Source: CAKOSP01 sp044432745 | GTDB lineage: Bacteria; Bacillota_I; Bacilli_A; RF39; UBA660 | Length of the DNA: 64,000 bases | Direction of reading: 5' to 3' | Assembly: GCA_044432745.1 (NCBI GenBank) | Contig: JAWXUH010000001.1 | Span: 1 to 64,000 of the forward strand | Shown here: positions 61,812 to 64,000 of the stretch, piece after piece | How the letters are laid out: each line of letters begins with the position of its first letter | How positions within the stretch are numbered: position 1 is the first letter of the stretch | Notes under the pieces: model-generated | Seen by the model: the letters and a program-made list of their open reading frames with translations, nothing else | Told to the model about the DNA's origin: nothing | Databases searched by the model: none | Made by a program: the position numbers and the translations under genes

Positions 61812-64000
61812 CTATATAAGTTTACTTAGTTCTTCTTTTTCTTTTTCTAAAGATTCTTTTTCTTTTTCTACTAATTCTTTTGGTGCTCTAGATACATAGT
61901 TTTCATTACTAAGTAAGTTTTCTCTTCTAGATATAGAAGCTTTTAAATTTTCTATATTCTTCTCTCTTAGAAGTTTATCTTCTTCAGTTTCTTGTTTTTC
62001 AAAATATATAACCATTTCATAGTTTTTAGTATTTACTATAAATGATGTTTTATTTTGTTTTTCAGTTACTATTTGAGTATCTAATTTAAGTAATTTATTT
62101 ATCAATGTATAATCATTTTCTTTTTCGATATATAACTCAAAATCTTTTGTTATCTTATTTTCAAGTTTTATATTTCTAAATATTTTAATAAATTCAATTG
62201 TTTCTTCTATTTTTTCAGTTTCTTCTTTATAAATTTCTTCTTTATTATATTCAGGATAACTTGATAACATTATTGACTCTTTGTTATTTATACTTATCAT
62301 TTTATAAATTTCTTCTGTTATAAATGGAGTAAATGGATGCATCATTTTAAGTATTCCATTTAGTACATAAATTAATGTACTTTGAGTACTTTCTTTATCA
62401 AGTGAAAATTTACTCATTTCTATGTAATTATCACAGAAATCAGACCAAATAAAGTTATATAAATCTGTTCCTACTAAATTGAAATCATATTTTTCCATAT
62501 TCTTTTTAACTTCTTTTATTGTATTGTTATATTTTGTTAAAATCCATTTATCTTTATCTTCTAAATTAGTTAGTTTAACTTCTTTTAAATCTTCAGTATT
62601 CATAAGTACATATCTTGATGCATTCCACAGTTTATTTAAGAAATTCCATGATGCAGCAACTTTTTCTTCATCATATCTTAAATCTGTTCCTGCACTTGAT
62701 GATGTAGTTAAGAAAAATCTTAGTGCATCTGCTCCATATTTTTCAATTACGTCCATAGGATCTACACCATTACCTAGACTTTTTGACATTTTTCTACCAT
62801 CTTTATCTCTTATTAATCCATGAATTAAACAATCTTTAAATGGTCTTTTTTCAGTAAAATGTAATCCTTGGAATGTCATTCTATTTACCCAAAATGGTAT
62901 TATGTCATATCCTGTTACAAGTACGTTATTAGGATAGTATCTAGATAAATCATCTGATTTATTATCTGGCCAACCTAGAGTTGAAAAAGGCCATAATGCA
63001 CTTGAGAACCATGTATCTAGTACATCTTCATCTTGAATCCAACCATCTTCTGATGGTGCATCTAATCCTACATAAATTTCATCTTCTTTGTACCATGCTG
63101 GTATTTTATGTCCCCACCATAATTGTCTTGATATACACCAATCGTATGTAATTTCCATCCAGTGAATCATTGTTTTTTCATATCTACTTGGTACAAAGTT
63201 AACTTTATTATCTTTATCCTCTTGATTTTCTAAAACTCTGTCTGCTAGTGGTCTCATTTTAACAAACCATTGATTTGATAAATATGGTTCTACTATTTCA
63301 TCTGTTCTTTCAGAATGTCCAACACTATGTGTCATTTCTTCTATCTTAACTAAATTACCTAGTTCTTCTAACTTTTTAATTACTTCTTTTCTTGCTTTAA
63401 CTCTATCTAAATTAACAAATCCTTCTGCTACTTCATTAAGTGTACCATCAGTGTTTAAACAATTTATTATTTCTAAATTATGTCTTTTTCCTATTTCGAA
63501 GTCATTTGGATCATGAGCTGGTGTTACTTTTAATACTCCAGTTCCAAAATCAAGTTCAACGTGTTCATCACCTACTATAGGTATTTCTCTATTTAATATA
63601 GGTAGTATTGCTTTTTTACCAATGAAATCTTTATATCTTTCATCATTTGGATTAACTGCTAGTGCTGTATCTCCAAACATAGTCTCTGGTCTTGTAGTTG
63701 CTACTTCTAAATATATATCTGTATCTTTTACTTGATAATTTATATGATAAAAAGCACCTTTAACATCTTTATATATTACTTCTTCATTAGAAAGTGCAGT
63801 TTTTGCAAGCGGATCCCAATTTATTATTTTCTTTCCTCTATAAATTAATCCTTCTTTATATAATTTAACAAATACTTCGTTTACTGCTTTATTTAATCCT
63901 TCATCAAGTGTAAATCTTTCTTTTGAATAACATAAACTAAGACCTAATTTAGACCACTGCGCTCTGATGTTTTCAGAATATTCTTCTTTCCAACTCCATG
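61812..64000 (-). CDS. valS: Valine-tRNA ligase (N terminus outside window)
   Basis: A class I synthetase running off the right edge. The open frame continues upstream of the internal ATG at 63680, reading VATTRPETMFGD (editing-domain entry), so the true start lies beyond 64000. EITYDWCISRQLWWGHKIPA, GYDIIPFWVNRM and the KMSKSLGN nucleotide motif are present. The C-terminal arm is a Glu/Lys coiled coil with the standard LSNENYVSRAPKELVEKEKE sequence. A terminator follows. Confidence 0.96.
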   Translation of the reverse strand, partial: WSWKEEYSENIRAQWSKLGLSLCYSKERFTLDEGLNKAVNEVFVKLYKEGLIYRGKKIINWDPLAKTALSNEEVIYKDVKGAFYHINYQVKDTDIYLEVATTRPETMFGDTALAVNPNDERYKDFIGKKAILPILNREIPIVGDEHVELDFGTGVLKVTPAHDPNDFEIGKRHNLEIINCLNTDGTLNEVAEGFVNLDRVKARKEVIKKLEELGNLVKIEEMTHSVGHSERTDEIVEPYLSNQWFVKMRPLADRVLENQEDKDNKVNFVPSRYEKTMIHWMEITYDWCISRQLWWGHKIPAWYKEDEIYVGLDAPSEDGWIQDEDVLDTWFSSALWPFSTLGWPDNKSDDLSRYYPNNVLVTGYDIIPFWVNRMTFQGLHFTEKRPFKDCLIHGLIRDKDGRKMSKSLGNGVDPMDVIEKYGADALRFFLTTSSSAGTDLRYDEEKVAASWNFLNKLWNASRYVLMNTEDLKEVKLTNLEDKDKWILTKYNNTIKEVKKNMEKYDFNLVGTDLYNFIWSDFCDNYIEMSKFSLDKESTQSTLIYVLNGILKMMHPFTPFITEEIYKMISINNKESIMLSSYPEYNKEEIYKEETEKIEETIEFIKIFRNIKLENKITKDFELYIEKENDYTLINKLLKLDTQIVTEKQNKTSFIVNTKNYEMVIYFEKQETEEDKLLREKNIENLKASISRRENLLSNENYVSRAPKELVEKEKESLEKEKEELSKLI

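Noticed and set aside
62479..62823. Plus-strand frame inside valS
   Set aside because: It is a shadow of a conserved synthetase.
1..64000. Use of UGA as tryptophan (mycoplasma code)
   Set aside because: TGA ends several genes, for example dnaG and the RnfC-like gene, and tryptophan is TGG throughout.

Overview
The window is a strongly AT-rich, gene-dense bacterial chromosome segment. It uses the standard bacterial code: several genes end in TGA and tryptophan is TGG. Gene content and order point to a low-GC Firmicute of the Bacilli side, probably a gut-type uncultured lineage with a small genome. The evidence is Bacillus-like neighbourhoods: dnaG-rpoD-trmK with a YqfQ-like gene, yqfC-yqfD-ybeY-dgkA-era-yqzL-recO, rarA/tcdA beside a 6S RNA, and rpsO-pnp. 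No rRNA or tRNA gene was seen. Sporulation-linked families (YqfC, YqfD, SpoVIF and possibly SpoIIM) are present.

Layout. 1-5.3 kb: a ZIP-type metal transporter gene is split by an insert of about 4.8 kb that carries formate-tetrahydrofolate ligase, a large serine recombinase, a membrane thioredoxin and a CcdA-like protein. 5.4-10 kb: an ABC exporter pair, then a VTC-domain / DUF4956 / Cthe_2159-like beta-helix trio. 10.1-13 kb: pyruvate formate-lyase and its activase. 13.1-17.5 kb: a Xer-type recombinase, a two-gene reduced RnfC/RnfD-like unit and a surface protein with an NPATG sorting signal. 17.6-21.3 kb: primase, primary sigma factor, TrmK and a YqfQ-like protein. 21.4-27.2 kb: GspF-like and prepilin peptidase genes, a DUF4044-like microprotein, a SpoIIM-like protein, mnmA, and an HTH/secreted-protein pair. 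27.2-27.9 kb: non-coding DNA with a degenerate repeat array and nested inverted repeats.

After 27.9 kb most genes lie on the minus strand. They are an intact ZIP transporter, XerD, RarA and GpsA (plus strand), TcdA with 6S RNA, a HerA-like ATPase, UvrC, a second ABC pair, a T-box-controlled kinase-alaS operon, a protein built of about six YC-type repeats, queH, a murG-murB-divIB piece of the cell-wall cluster, a VanY peptidase (plus), pnp and rpsO, a prepilin, ruvA, def (plus), a second wall-anchored beta-helix protein, the era cluster and valS, which runs off the right edge.

How it fits together. Pyruvate formate-lyase makes formate, and the formate-tetrahydrofolate ligase on the inserted element can capture it for one-carbon metabolism, so a mobile gene may complete a core pathway. 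GspF, prepilin peptidase and the remote prepilin form pieces of a type IV pilus-like apparatus whose ATPase is not in the window. The most unusual items are the fhs-bearing element inside the ZIP gene, the YC-repeat protein, the minimal Rnf pair, the T-box operon with its short AlaRS, and several microproteins.
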